The notes below the pieces were generated by a model. That model did not search any database and was not told the origin of the DNA. It worked only from the letters and a program-made list of their open reading frames with translations. From the NCBI GenBank assembly GCA_910584845.1, contig CAJUDH010000010.1, forward strand, positions 1 through 64,000: DNA of 64,000 nt. Reading direction: 5' to 3'. Within the stretch, counting starts at the first letter, position 1. Each line of letters opens with the position of its first letter. The stretch is from an uncultured Lachnospiraceae bacterium. Lineage in GTDB: Bacteria; Bacillota; Clostridia; Lachnospirales; Lachnospiraceae. Both the position numbers and the translations under genes were made by a program. Of this stretch, positions 24,212 to 32,928 are shown piece after piece.

Positions 24212-24540
24212 AGAAAGACACCTGGACGGTTTTTGTTATTTCAATATATGGGGTTTTGGCATGGCCCATGCCAGCGCCAGGCAGAATTTCCACGGCAATG
24301 CCATAGGCATGTTTGAAAACGGGTTCCCGGCATCCACTAAACATCGGGGATCGGGGGGATCGTTTTAGGGCCCCCGGCGGCAAGGGGCATATGCCCAAGC
24401 GCCGTCCCTTGGCGGCCGGCGGCGTGTGCGCCAATGGGGGTACGCCTGCGTATTGTAAGAAAGTTGTCATACTTTCTTCGGGGAGAATGTGGTATACTTT
24501 TCCTGTCTGTCCACAAATAGATAAAACAGGAGATCAGGTG
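24212..24540. other. Divergent intergenic region pdaA/dacF (329 bp)
   Basis: Holds a perfect GGCATG/CATGCC palindrome at 24258-24272 on the pdaA side. On the dacF side there is an 8-bp inverted repeat, AAGAAAGT (24456-24463) with ACTTTCTT (24470-24477), followed by a possible -10 TATACT. No gene is seen. Confidence 0.5.
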
Positions 24541-25911
24541 ATGGAAAACAGAAAAAAGAAAAAGGCATACAAGAAAGCATTTTATATTGCAGTTGCGTTA
24601 AGCCTGGCTTTTGCGCAGGCCGCTTACGCGGAGGTTGTGGTACCGCCAAAGCCAGGCCATTCCACGGCCCCGCCAAGCCAACCGGCCCCGCCCGCCCAGC
24701 CAGGCCCCCCGGCTGATACGGGCGGGGATGGGGGCGGGGCCCAGCCGGGCCAGGGCGCGGGCAGCCCTGCCCTTTTACAAGAGCCGGAAATAAAGGCGGA
24801 AGGGGCTGTATTGCTGGACGGGGCTACAGGGAAAGTGTTATTTGGCAAAAACCAGGACCAGCCGTTTTACCCGGCCAGCATTACCAAAGTAATGACTGCG
24901 CTTCTGGTGCTGGAGCGGTGCCCCTTAGACGATGTGGTAACGTTTTCTTCCGCCGCCACGACCAACCTGGAGGCCGGCGCCGTATCTTTGGACATAACGC
25001 AAGGGGACCAGCTGACAGTAGAACAGTGCCTGTATGGCTTGCTGTTAAAGTCAGCCAACGAAATAGGCAACGGGCTGGCAGAACATGTGGCAGGAAGTAT
25101 TGACGGTTTTGCCGGGTTGATGAACGAAAGGGCCGCCCAGCTGGGCTGCCAAAACACCCATTTTGCCAACCCCCATGGGCTCAACAATTCCAGCCATAAA
25201 ACATCGCCCCATGATATGGCCCTGATTATGCGGGCCGCCCTGCAAAACGAAACGTTCCGTCGGATTGACACTACCCGCTCTTATGAATTTCCGGCGACGA
25301 AAAAAGCTTCGGCAAGGACCATTACCATGGGGCATAAGATGATGGACCCTTCGGATTCCCGGTATTATGAAGGGGTGGTGGGCGGAAAGACCGGCTTTAC
25401 GTCTTTGGCAGGGAATACGCTGGTGACCGGGGCAGAGCGGGACGGGGTCCAGCTGGTGGCCGTGGTGATGAAAGCATCCCAGACCCATTATACAGATACC
25501 CGGGCGTTGCTGGACTATGGCTTTGCCAATTATGGGGCACTGGCGGGGGGCGGGCCGAAAGCAGAAGCCCCGGACCTTTCCGGGGATCAGCAAAACCCCG
25601 GCGGCGCTATCGGGGCCCAAAAACCGCAAAATCCTGCCGGCCCCTCGGACGGGCATGGGAAGCCGGTCCTACAAAGCCCATCCGGCGGGACGGGCGCCCA
25701 AGGCCCGGGAGGCCCAGCCCTTTTGGGGTGGCAAAAATCTACCGGAGGCTTGTGGCGTTATTATGCACCGGACACCGGGCATGAAGTGAAAAGCCAGTGG
25801 ATCCAGGACGGCGGGTTTTGGTATTACCTGGGAGGGGACGGGGTAATGCTTTCCAATACGTTTACCCCTGACGGCTATTGGGTGGATGAGAGCGGGAAAT
25901 GGATCCCATAA
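24541..25911 (+). CDS. dacF: D-alanyl-D-alanine carboxypeptidase with cell-wall-binding tail
   Basis: 456 residues from the ATG at 24541 behind GGAGATCAGG. A signal peptide (IAVALSLAFAQAAYA) and a Pro-rich linker (36-75) come first. The peptidase S11 domain has SITK at 113-116, SAN at 171-173 and KTG at 283-285, so all three catalytic motifs are intact. After another Gly/Pro-rich linker, the last ~70 residues are choline-binding-type repeats (GLWRYYAPDTGHEVKSQWIQ, GGFWYYLGGDG). It trims the terminal D-Ala of peptidoglycan. The symbol follows the DacF/DacB-like branch and is tentative. Confidence 0.85.
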   Translation: MENRKKKKAYKKAFYIAVALSLAFAQAAYAEVVVPPKPGHSTAPPSQPAPPAQPGPPADTGGDGGGAQPGQGAGSPALLQEPEIKAEGAVLLDGATGKVLFGKNQDQPFYPASITKVMTALLVLERCPLDDVVTFSSAATTNLEAGAVSLDITQGDQLTVEQCLYGLLLKSANEIGNGLAEHVAGSIDGFAGLMNERAAQLGCQNTHFANPHGLNNSSHKTSPHDMALIMRAALQNETFRRIDTTRSYEFPATKKASARTITMGHKMMDPSDSRYYEGVVGGKTGFTSLAGNTLVTGAERDGVQLVAVVMKASQTHYTDTRALLDYGFANYGALAGGGPKAEAPDLSGDQQNPGGAIGAQKPQNPAGPSDGHGKPVLQSPSGGTGAQGPGGPALLGWQKSTGGLWRYYAPDTGHEVKSQWIQDGGFWYYLGGDGVMLSNTFTPDGYWVDESGKWIP

Positions 25912-25959
25912 CCGGTTTGGCGGCAAGGGGGTGTTTGAAAGGAAAAGGAGGGGATGGCC

Positions 25960-26574
25960 ATGGCCAAGAAAAACGCCCGCAATACCCGCAGCAAGATTGT
26001 GAATGCGGCATGGAAGCTGTTTTATGAACAGGGGTACGAGGACACCACGGTAGAAGAGATTATTGAAGTCTCCCAGACGTCAAAAGGATCCTTTTACCAC
26101 TATTTTGACGGCAAAGATGCCTTGCTGGGCACGCTGAGTTCTTTGTTTGACGAAAAATACCAGGAATTGTCCCTATGCCTGGATACGGAAACAACCGCCA
26201 TGGAAAAGCTCTTGTTTTTGAACCGTGAGCTGTTTGGGATGATCGAGAACCGGGTTTCCCTTGACCTGCTGGCCCGGCTTTTGTCTACCCAGCTGGTGAC
26301 CAACGGGGAAAAACACCTGCTGGACAGGAACCGTACCTATTACAGGCTGCTTCGCAAAATTATCGGGGAAGGGGTGGAGGCCGGGGAACTTGATTCCCGG
26401 TTGAGCGTCAGTGAGATGGTGAAAATCTATGCCCTTAGTGAGCGCGCCCTGATGTATGACTGGTGCCTGTGCGGCGGGGAATATTCGCTTAGGCAGTATG
26501 GCGCTTCTGTTTTGCCGTCGTTTTTAGGCTGCTTTTTGACCCCGGACAGTTTAAAATCCGGCCAGGCCCCCTAG
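25960..26574 (+). CDS. TetR/AcrR family regulator
   Basis: 204 residues from the ATG at 25960, nine bases after AAGGAGG; the in-frame ATG at 25954 is too close to that site. N-terminal helix-turn-helix: IVNAAWKLFYEQGYEDTTVEEIIEVSQTSKGSFYHYF, quoted here by its parts WKLFYEQGYEDTTVEEI and SKGSFYHYF. The C-terminal half is a ligand-binding, dimer-forming domain of unknown specificity. No obvious target gene is beside it; the putP gene downstream has its own promoter after a terminator. Confidence 0.85.
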   Translation: MAKKNARNTRSKIVNAAWKLFYEQGYEDTTVEEIIEVSQTSKGSFYHYFDGKDALLGTLSSLFDEKYQELSLCLDTETTAMEKLLFLNRELFGMIENRVSLDLLARLLSTQLVTNGEKHLLDRNRTYYRLLRKIIGEGVEAGELDSRLSVSEMVKIYALSERALMYDWCLCGGEYSLRQYGASVLPSFLGCFLTPDSLKSGQAP

Positions 26575-26624
26575 GTTTCCTGCATTGGGGCCAAGCCCTG
26601 CAGGTTTTATACAATAAAAATTTT

Positions 26625-26668
26625 AAAAACCGTTCAGAAATATTATATTATCTGTACGGTTTTTTTAT
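26625..26668. terminator. Terminator after the TetR gene
   Basis: AAAACCGTTCAGA and TCTGTACGGTTTTTTT pair around an AT-rich loop, giving a stem with one bulge followed by a T run. The A run on the other side would let it work in both directions. Confidence 0.65.
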
Positions 26669-26737
26669 TTGATATATAAAAGGTTTCAAGGATTTTTTGA
26701 TAAATAGTACGGTATATAGTCTATAATATAGTCTGTA

Positions 26738-26766
26738 TTGTGTTCTGGTTTTGGTTATGCTATAAT
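26738..26766 (+). promoter_or_regulatory. Promoter of putP
   Basis: TTGTGT (26738-26743), 17 bases, TATAAT (26761-26766), with TGC just before it as an extended -10. Confidence 0.65.
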
Positions 26767-26795
26767 GTGCCCATTATGCATCGAGGAGGATAAGG

Positions 26796-28334
26796 ATGAG
26801 TACAGGACAGGCAGGGATTTTTGCGGCTATTTTGGCCTATTTGGTTTTGATGGTGTATGTCGGCTATTATTTTGGCAGGAAAAGCGACCGTTCTGCCGAG
26901 GGCTTTTACCTGGGCGGAAGAAAACTGGGGCCGTTGGTGGCGGCCATGAGCGCGGAGGCTTCGGACATGAGCAGCTGGCTGCTCATGGGGCTTCCGGGAG
27001 TGGCATACCTGTCAGGGGTTGCTGACGCGGGCTGGACGGCCATCGGGCTGGCAGCGGGGACTTACCTGAATTGGCTGCTTGTGGCCAAACGGCTGCGCAG
27101 GTATTCCCTGGTTTGCGGGGCCATTACCATCCCGGAGTTTTTTTCCCGGCGTTACCGGGACGGACGCAATATTTTGATGTGCATAGCGGCCGTGGTTATT
27201 TTGACCTTTTTTATCCCTTATACGGCGTCCGGGTTTAAAGCCGTCGGCACTTTGTTTTCCAGCCTGTTTGGCGTGGATTACCATGTGGCTATGCTTCTAG
27301 GTGCCCTGGTGATCGTCGGGTATACGGTAATGGGTGGGTTTATGGCTGTTTCTACCACAGATTTGATCCAGAGTGTCGTGATGACCGTTGCCTTGGCCGT
27401 TATTGTTTTTTTTGGCGTCAACGTGGCCGGGGGCTGGACGGCGGTATGGGATAACGCCCGTTCCCTTCCCGGGTATTTAAGCCTGTCTATGGTCCATGAC
27501 AGGGGTTCGGGGCTGGCGGCCCCTTATGGGGCGCTTAATATGTGTTCCATGTGCGCCTGGGGGCTGGGCTATTTTGGGATGCCCCATATTTTGCTGCGTT
27601 TTATGGCTATCCGGGATGAAAAGGAAGTGAAAACTTCCCGGAGGATTGCGTCGGTTTGGGTGACGGCCTCCATGGTTGTGGCTATTTTAATCGGCATTAT
27701 TGGCTATGGTGTTTCCGTTGCAGGGAAAATCCCCGTATTTACTTCCAGTTCCCAATCGGAGACGGTGGTTATCCGGCTGGCAGGGTTTTTGGGGCAATAT
27801 GGCCCGTTGGCTTCCGTTGTTGCCGGCGTGGTGCTGGCAGGGATCCTGGCATCTACCATGTCTACGGCGGATTCCCAGCTTTTAACGGCGGCTTCCGGCG
27901 TGTCGCAAAACTTGGTGCAGGATTTTTTTAAGGTGGAACTTAGCCCCAAAGCATCCATGGCGGCCGCCCGCCTGACCGTAGCCGGCATAGCCCTGGTTAG
28001 CCTGGCGCTGGCATGGAATCCGGACAGTTCGGTATTTAATATCGTGTCGTTTGCCTGGGCCGGGTTCGGCGCTTCTTTCGGGCCGGTGATGCTGGCGGCC
28101 CTGTTTTGGAAACGCAGCAATTTTTACGGCGCTTTGGCCGGCATGGTCAGCGGGGGCGTTATGGTTTTTGTGTGGAAATACCTGGTGCGCCCTTTAGGCG
28201 GGGCCTGGAACATCTATGAACTGCTCCCCGCTTTTTTGGTAGCCTGTGGGGCTATTGTGGCCGTGTCCTTGGCAACGGCGGCGCCTTCGCAAGAAGTGGT
28301 AAAAGAGTTTGAATCCGTGGGGGATGGGAAATAG
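26796..28334 (+). CDS. putP: Sodium/proline symporter
   Basis: 512 residues, ATG behind GAGGAGGATAAGG. Twelve to thirteen membrane helices of the sodium:solute symporter family (PF00474). The start FYLGGRKLGPLVAAMSAEAS, then DMSSWLLMGLPG, and later ILASTMSTADSQLLTAASG are signatures of the PutP branch; the last holds the Na+-site serines. It takes up proline with sodium. Own promoter, and a terminator region follows, so it is monocistronic. Confidence 0.9.
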   Translation: MSTGQAGIFAAILAYLVLMVYVGYYFGRKSDRSAEGFYLGGRKLGPLVAAMSAEASDMSSWLLMGLPGVAYLSGVADAGWTAIGLAAGTYLNWLLVAKRLRRYSLVCGAITIPEFFSRRYRDGRNILMCIAAVVILTFFIPYTASGFKAVGTLFSSLFGVDYHVAMLLGALVIVGYTVMGGFMAVSTTDLIQSVVMTVALAVIVFFGVNVAGGWTAVWDNARSLPGYLSLSMVHDRGSGLAAPYGALNMCSMCAWGLGYFGMPHILLRFMAIRDEKEVKTSRRIASVWVTASMVVAILIGIIGYGVSVAGKIPVFTSSSQSETVVIRLAGFLGQYGPLASVVAGVVLAGILASTMSTADSQLLTAASGVSQNLVQDFFKVELSPKASMAAARLTVAGIALVSLALAWNPDSSVFNIVSFAWAGFGASFGPVMLAALFWKRSNFYGALAGMVSGGVMVFVWKYLVRPLGGAWNIYELLPAFLVACGAIVAVSLATAAPSQEVVKEFESVGDGK

Positions 28335-28753
28335 GGGATATGGCCTGGTTTAATGGAAAGAAGCCTGGCAGGATGCAAAAATATGCTTTTTCCGTATACC
28401 GGGTGCCGAATACCGGCGGGGCAAGGGGGCCAATTGTTTTGCAGTCCAGGCGGCCATAGCGGCGTTTACAAAGGGGAGCCGTGGCTGGATGGGGTAAAAA
28501 AAGGGCCCCAAAAGTAAAAGCTGTAGGCTCGAAGGCAACTTACCTATTATGGCCGGATTGCCGGGGGGGTTCGGGATTGTCAGGTTTACCTAAGGGGGCG
28601 CAGGGCTGTATGCCTCGTCCGGCCGCCAATATGGGGAAAACGCTACCCTTTTTGCGCAGGAATGCAGCTTGCCCCCAAAGCCGTCCGGTAGACGGGCTAA
28701 AACGGCTGGCAAAAGGGGTTTGGGCATGGGAAAGGGATCGAAAATAAAGGCAA

Positions 28754-28790
28754 TAAAAAAGGCTTCTTCCTTATGGGGGACGCCTTTTTT
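28754..28790. terminator. Hairpin terminator
   Basis: AAAAAAGGC (28755-28763) and GCCTTTTTT (28782-28790) pair perfectly; the loop also contains partly pairing CTTCC/GGGGG. It can act in both directions. Confidence 0.6.
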
Positions 28791-28794
28791 GCCT

Positions 28795-28913
28795 GATAGG
28801 AAAGTGCGTCCTATCGGATAAAGCCCTCCGCCCAGGGCCGCACTACAGCGTAAGACCGTGCCGCGGGAGCGGCCCGGCGCAGGCAGGGAATCCCGCGTGG
28901 CAGGACCCTTTTT
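28795..28913. repeat. GC-rich intergenic repeat, copy B
   Basis: Begins GATAGGAAAGTGCGTCCTAT. It shares several ordered blocks with copy A at 15071-15190, including CCCTCCG, GCACT, CGGCGCAGG and GGACCCTTT. Both lie in gaps just after genes. Confidence 0.45.
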
Positions 28914-29057
28914 TACCTGGCCGGAAAGTTTGGCCCATAGGGCAAAAAATTTTGGGCAGGGCCGCACCGGGCAAAAGGGGTACCGCCGGATCGGTGCGGG
29001 CAAAAAGCCCGGTATGGCAAGGGGCTTTCCGCCATGGTATTATAAATCGATTAGTAC

Positions 29058-29086
29058 TTGACATTACAAGGTAGTTGGCGTAATAT
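29058..29086 (+). promoter_or_regulatory. Strong sigma-A-like promoter of the padR operon
   Basis: TTGACA (29058-29063), 17 bases, TAATAT (29081-29086). The -35 lies in a near-palindrome ACTTG-ACATTA-CAAGG, which could be the site where PadR represses itself. Confidence 0.65.
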
Positions 29087-29135
29087 AGTATCAACGGAAA
29101 ATAAATGCCCGCATTACAGAAAGGTGTGGAAAATC

Positions 29136-29456
29136 ATGAACGCACAGCTTAAGAAAGGGGTGCTGGAGCTGATCGTATTAGAGTCCGTCCGCCGCAGGGA
29201 CATGTACGGATATGAATTGGTGGTGGAAGTGTCTAAAGTAGTGGATGTAAATGAAGGCACCATATATCCGCTTTTGAAGCGCCTGACCAACGAACATTAT
29301 TTTGAAACTTACCTGCGGGAATCTACGGAAGGGCCGCCACGCAAGTATTACCATTTGACGGCGGCAGGGGTGCTGTACCGGGATTCCCTGGAAAAAGAAT
29401 GGATACAACTGACGGAAAAAGTAGGAGGATTTTTGGAGGAGTGCCCATATGGATAA
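29136..29456 (+). CDS. PadR family transcriptional regulator
   Basis: 106 residues from the ATG at 29136 (MNAQLKKGVLELIVLESV), with AGGTG upstream. Winged helix-turn-helix of the PadR family, including DMYGYELVVEV, NEGTIYPLLKRL and GPPRKYYHLTAAG. Such regulators usually repress their own operon and respond to envelope or small-molecule signals. It overlaps the next gene by eight bases, the standard padR-HAAS arrangement. Confidence 0.9.
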   Translation: MNAQLKKGVLELIVLESVRRRDMYGYELVVEVSKVVDVNEGTIYPLLKRLTNEHYFETYLRESTEGPPRKYYHLTAAGVLYRDSLEKEWIQLTEKVGGFLEECPYG

Positions 29457-30366
29457 GAAAACGTTTATCAACGAGTTGAGGCAGGCGCTGTCCGTGCTTC
29501 AGGAAGAAGAGCTGAACGATATGGTCAGCGAATATGAACAGCATATTGATATGAAGCAGGCCAACGGGCTTACAGAAGAAGAGGCGATTGCGGATTTCGG
29601 TAGTTTAAGCCAGCTGACGGCAGAAATATTGGAAGCCTACCATGTCCGGGCAGACTACGCAGCGGTACAGAAGGAAGGGCAGGGGATTTGCCACAGACGG
29701 GGCATAGGGGCCGGAGGGCTTTGGAAAGGGGGGCGGCTGTTTGCGGCCGGATGGAAGTTAGCCAAGGATTCTGCGGCCAGGATGGGGAAATGGCTGTGGG
29801 CAACGGCCTTATGTGGGAAAGGGGCAGCGGTCCGGTCCTTTGCCTGGGCAAAAGGCCGATGGAAAAAATATTTCGGGTTAAAAAAGCACGGCAAGGAGGG
29901 ATGGGGAGATATGGAAGACGGGCGGCAAGGGAATATGGCAGGGGAATTGGCGGCATCCCACAAAGGCAGCAGGGCGGGGGAGGCGCCAAGCAAGGCAGGC
30001 GCCTGCTTTCAGGGGATCGGGAAATGTATGGCAGGGGCGGCGCGCCTGGCCATTTCGGCATGTTTGTGGGCAGCCCGCATCCTGTGGAACGGGATTTGCA
30101 TCACGTTTGCGATGTCCTGCGCTTTTGCAGGTGCATGGTGTTTGTTTGCCCTGGGGATGTTGGCGGTGCTTTTGCTTCAAGGCTATCCGCTGGCCGGGGT
30201 AGCCATCGGCTGCGGAGGGCTGGTAATGTGCTGTTTTTCCCTGGCCTGGCTGGGCCTGACATTGCTGTGGAAGCGGGAAAGGGATAACAAAGGCGGCAGG
30301 CAACGGACCACAAGAGAAAATGGGCAAATCGCGTATCACGAAACGGAGGAAGGGCAGCATGCATAA
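29449..30366 (+). CDS. DUF1700/HAAS-domain membrane protein
   Basis: 305 residues. The N-terminal ~65 residues are the HAAS signalling domain (FINELRQALSVLQEEELNDM, then EEAIADFGSLSQLTAEIL). A long basic, Gly/Lys/Trp-rich middle (70-200) is not typical and looks low-complexity. Two or three membrane helices close the protein (GICITFAMSCAFAGAWCLF, LAVLLLQGYPLAGVAIG). The HAAS domain is thought to link to the partner PadR regulator. Overlaps both neighbours by eight bases, so it is translated as part of the operon. Confidence 0.8.
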   Translation: MDKKTFINELRQALSVLQEEELNDMVSEYEQHIDMKQANGLTEEEAIADFGSLSQLTAEILEAYHVRADYAAVQKEGQGICHRRGIGAGGLWKGGRLFAAGWKLAKDSAARMGKWLWATALCGKGAAVRSFAWAKGRWKKYFGLKKHGKEGWGDMEDGRQGNMAGELAASHKGSRAGEAPSKAGACFQGIGKCMAGAARLAISACLWAARILWNGICITFAMSCAFAGAWCLFALGMLAVLLLQGYPLAGVAIGCGGLVMCCFSLAWLGLTLLWKRERDNKGGRQRTTRENGQIAYHETEEGQHA

Positions 30367-31051
30367 AGTGCAAATGGTTTTGTTGGGCGTATTTTTTGGC
30401 GGCGTGCTTTTGGGCGGCATAGGGGCTGGGGTAGCGCTGGTGGAGTATTCTTCCCTGGATTATGGGGGGGAACGGCGCTTTGGAGAGGAAAACCTGGTAA
30501 CCCGTGAGATGGATTATACTTTTGTGCCCGGGGAAGAGCAGGTAACGATTGTGAGGGGATACTGGGAAGCTCCCGTTGAGGCAGATGATACCGTGCCGGA
30601 AGGGATTATACGCTATGAAGTTACATATAACGAAAAAATGGTAGAGCCAAGCTTGTATTTTTGGGAAACCGGTTTTCAGGAAAAGGAAGGGCTGGATCCG
30701 GTATGGGACGCCGAAGGGGGGCAAGAGGGCCGGGAAACGGCAGGCGAAGGCCAGGCAGGGGATGGGGAAAGCACAGAAGGGGCCGGTTTGGACGACGGTT
30801 TCGGGGGGCAGGGAAAAGCAGGCAAACAAACCTGCCTGGAATTCCATGTGAACCACGTCCGCAGCGATATGGGTTTGTTTATGGAATATAAGGACGACGT
30901 CCTGGCTGCGCTTAAGGAAAAGAAAATATACCAGTACGACGTGGTTTCGATTTCCCGGTTAAAGATTAAGGTAAACCCGAATACCCTGCCTTATGTCCGG
31001 GGAGGGGAGGGCCTTTCGGCTTCTTTCCGGACATCGGGGAAAGGCGCTTAA
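30359..31051 (+). CDS. Membrane-anchored extracytoplasmic protein of the padR operon
   Basis: 230 residues from the ATG at 30359, behind GGAGGAAGGG. One N-terminal membrane segment (MVLLGVFFGGVLLGGIGAGV) is followed by an outer domain with beta-like segments (EGIIRYEVTYNEKMVEPSLY) and an acidic, Gly-rich loop at ~115-155. The place in the operon is often filled by a DUF4097 adhesin-like protein, but I do not see that family here. It probably senses or protects the envelope together with the HAAS protein. Function unknown. Confidence 0.7.
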   Translation: MHKVQMVLLGVFFGGVLLGGIGAGVALVEYSSLDYGGERRFGEENLVTREMDYTFVPGEEQVTIVRGYWEAPVEADDTVPEGIIRYEVTYNEKMVEPSLYFWETGFQEKEGLDPVWDAEGGQEGRETAGEGQAGDGESTEGAGLDDGFGGQGKAGKQTCLEFHVNHVRSDMGLFMEYKDDVLAALKEKKIYQYDVVSISRLKIKVNPNTLPYVRGGEGLSASFRTSGKGA

Positions 31052-31118
31052 AGGGCGGCTGCCCGGTTCCGGGATTTTGGGGCATCGGGCATCGGCGCCA
31101 CGAAAGGGGCGCCGGCAG

Positions 31119-31149
31119 TTTTTCCGGCCCGGTTTGGGCGCCGGAAAAA
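31119..31149. terminator. Bidirectional hairpin after the padR operon
   Basis: TTTTTCCGGC (31119-31128) and GCCGGAAAAA (31140-31149) are perfect 10-bp arms. The flanking A/T ends would support termination on the minus strand better than on the plus. Confidence 0.45.
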
Positions 31150-31167
31150 CCAAGGGCCCAAAAAGGA

Positions 31168-31195
31168 TTGCACAACCAGGTTTTTCTGGTATAAT
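31168..31195 (+). promoter_or_regulatory. Promoter of the DUF6062 gene
   Basis: TTGCAC (31168-31173), 16 bases, TATAAT (31190-31195). Confidence 0.55.
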
Positions 31196-31284
31196 AGAAC
31201 CATTCGGGGCAGCCTGCCGCTTTTTGGCCGCAGGGGCCCTAAGCATGGGGCGGGGCAGCCTGGCCTTTAAGGCAAGGGGGATCC

Positions 31285-32025
31285 ATGAAAGAGAAGCTAT
31301 ATACGTTGGAATTGATGGATGCGGTGAAGGCAGGGGACGAGTGCATGTTTTGCTGGCTGGAACGGAAGCTGGAGCAAGAGAACCTGGAGTTTGTGCTGGG
31401 TTCTTCTTATATGGAAGGGGATATCCGGGGGCAGACCAGTGAAACGGGGTTTTGCCGGTACCATACCAAAAAGATGTTTGATTATGGGAATACATTGGGC
31501 AATGCCTGGATTTTAAAATCCAGGCTGGAGTATGTGAACCGGGAATTAAAGCAAAAAGGCCCCCACAGCGTGGAGGGGAAAAGCGGGGGCCTTTTGGGGC
31601 GCTTCCATAAGGGGGGCAAAGGCGGCGCCGGCACAAAGGATGCCCCCTGTTACCTCTGTGAACGGATCGGGGCGGTTTATGGACGGATGTGGGACACTTT
31701 TGTATACCTGCTTCAAAACGACGAGGAGTTTGGCCAAAGGCTTATGGGCTCCAAAGGCTTTTGCCTGCCCCATTATGCCCATGTGCAGGAAATTTGTGGG
31801 GAAAAGGCAAAGCCCAGGGAAAGGGAACTGTGGCTTCCCCGGTTAAAGGAGCTGATGGCCCGGAATCTGGACCGGGTTCAGGAAGACATAGACTGGCTTA
31901 TTGAGAAGTACGACTACCGCAATAAAGACGCGGATTGGAAGCAGTCCCAGGACGCGGTGCCAAGGACGATGCAAAAGCTTGTAGGCGGCCACCCGGCAGA
32001 CCCGGTTTTCCGTGGCCGCAAGTAA
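31285..32025 (+). CDS. DUF6062 family protein, Cys-rich
   Basis: 246 residues. Two similar halves each carry a putative metal or redox site: CMFCWLERKLE plus FCRYHTKKMFDYGN in the first, and CYLCERI plus FCLPHYAH in the second. The repeated CxxC...CxxxH pattern looks like a duplicated zinc or heme-type site. Between the halves is a Gly/Lys-rich loop at ~95-115. The protein is soluble and helical. The family is found in Clostridia and has no known function. Own promoter; rubrerythrin follows 106 bases later. Confidence 0.75.
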   Translation: MKEKLYTLELMDAVKAGDECMFCWLERKLEQENLEFVLGSSYMEGDIRGQTSETGFCRYHTKKMFDYGNTLGNAWILKSRLEYVNRELKQKGPHSVEGKSGGLLGRFHKGGKGGAGTKDAPCYLCERIGAVYGRMWDTFVYLLQNDEEFGQRLMGSKGFCLPHYAHVQEICGEKAKPRERELWLPRLKELMARNLDRVQEDIDWLIEKYDYRNKDADWKQSQDAVPRTMQKLVGGHPADPVFRGRK

Positions 32026-32131
32026 AAGGGCAAAAGCAAAGGGCCACCTGCCCGTTTCGGGTATAATCTGCCCAAATAGAGAAATACTAGTGGAAGGCTA
32101 TCAACACTTATTTCCATAAAGGAGGCTTTCC

Positions 32132-32728
32132 ATGATTGATTTTAAAAACAGCGAGACGGCAAAAAACTTAATGCGCGCCTTTGCGGGCGAGAGCCAGGCC
32201 AGGAACCGCTATACCATTGCCGCCGGCCAGGCGAAAAAGGACGGGCTGCCGGTGGTACAGTCGGTATTCCTTTTTACCGCCAACCAGGAGAAAGAACACG
32301 CAGAGGTTTTTTATAACCATTTAAAAGCCTTGAAAGGGCAGAATATCCGGATTGACGGCGGCTATCCGGTAGACCATTATGATAACAGCCTGGATTTGCT
32401 GAAGGCCGCACGCCATAATGAGTATGAGGAGTATGGGGACGTTTACCAGAATTTCGGAAACATAGCCAAAGAAGAAGGGTTTGCCCCGATTGCCAATACT
32501 TTTTTTATGGTTGCGGAAATTGAGAAAATCCATGGCGACCGGTTCCAGCTGTTTGCGGATTACCTGGAGAAGGAGCGGCTTTTTGTCTCGGATGTGGAGA
32601 CGGGCTGGATGTGTTTAAACTGTGGTTATGTCCACTATGGGACGAAAGCCCCCAATGCATGCCCGGTTTGCCATCATGAACAGGGGTATTTTATCCGGTT
32701 GGAACTGGCGCCTTATATTTTGGGCTGA
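32132..32728 (+). CDS. rbr: Rubrerythrin
   Basis: 198 residues behind AAGGAGG. The N-terminal ferritin-like diiron domain shows FAGESQARNRY, NQEKEHAEVF and MVAEIEKIHGDRF, the usual Glu/His ligands. The C-terminal rubredoxin-like site has WMCLNCGYVHYG and ACPVCHHEQG. It reduces hydrogen peroxide in strict anaerobes. A possible -10 (GTATAAT) lies about 70 bases upstream. Confidence 0.93.
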   Translation: MIDFKNSETAKNLMRAFAGESQARNRYTIAAGQAKKDGLPVVQSVFLFTANQEKEHAEVFYNHLKALKGQNIRIDGGYPVDHYDNSLDLLKAARHNEYEEYGDVYQNFGNIAKEEGFAPIANTFFMVAEIEKIHGDRFQLFADYLEKERLFVSDVETGWMCLNCGYVHYGTKAPNACPVCHHEQGYFIRLELAPYILG

Positions 32729-32928
32729 CGCAAGGCCCGGCCTTTTTGGCTTCCGGCCCGGCCCTTTAACGCCGCTTTGGCAGGCAGGCGCCCCTTCCCT
32801 GTTTCCCTGCAAAGTTTTGATTATTCGCCGTTTCCCGCAAAGGCGGCCTGTGCCAGAGGGTATGCCTGAATTTTACGGATGTACGGAATCATTTCATCGC
32901 GGGCCCCGTGGGGGCCAGGGAGGTTAAG

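Larger units (their letters stand above)
28335..29135. other. Long non-coding stretch (801 bp) with terminator, repeat and promoter
   Basis: No supportable gene. The first 400 bases show only short frames without ribosome binding sites. It then holds a hairpin terminator (28754-28790), copy B of the GC-rich repeat (28795-28913), further GC-rich hairpins such as GCACCGGGC/GGTGCGGGC near 28965-29010, and the padR promoter (29058-29086). Confidence 0.6.

Noticed and set aside
28481..29061. Several short frames in the long gap between putP and padR
   Set aside because: None has a ribosome binding site or sensible composition; they lie over a terminator and a repeat.
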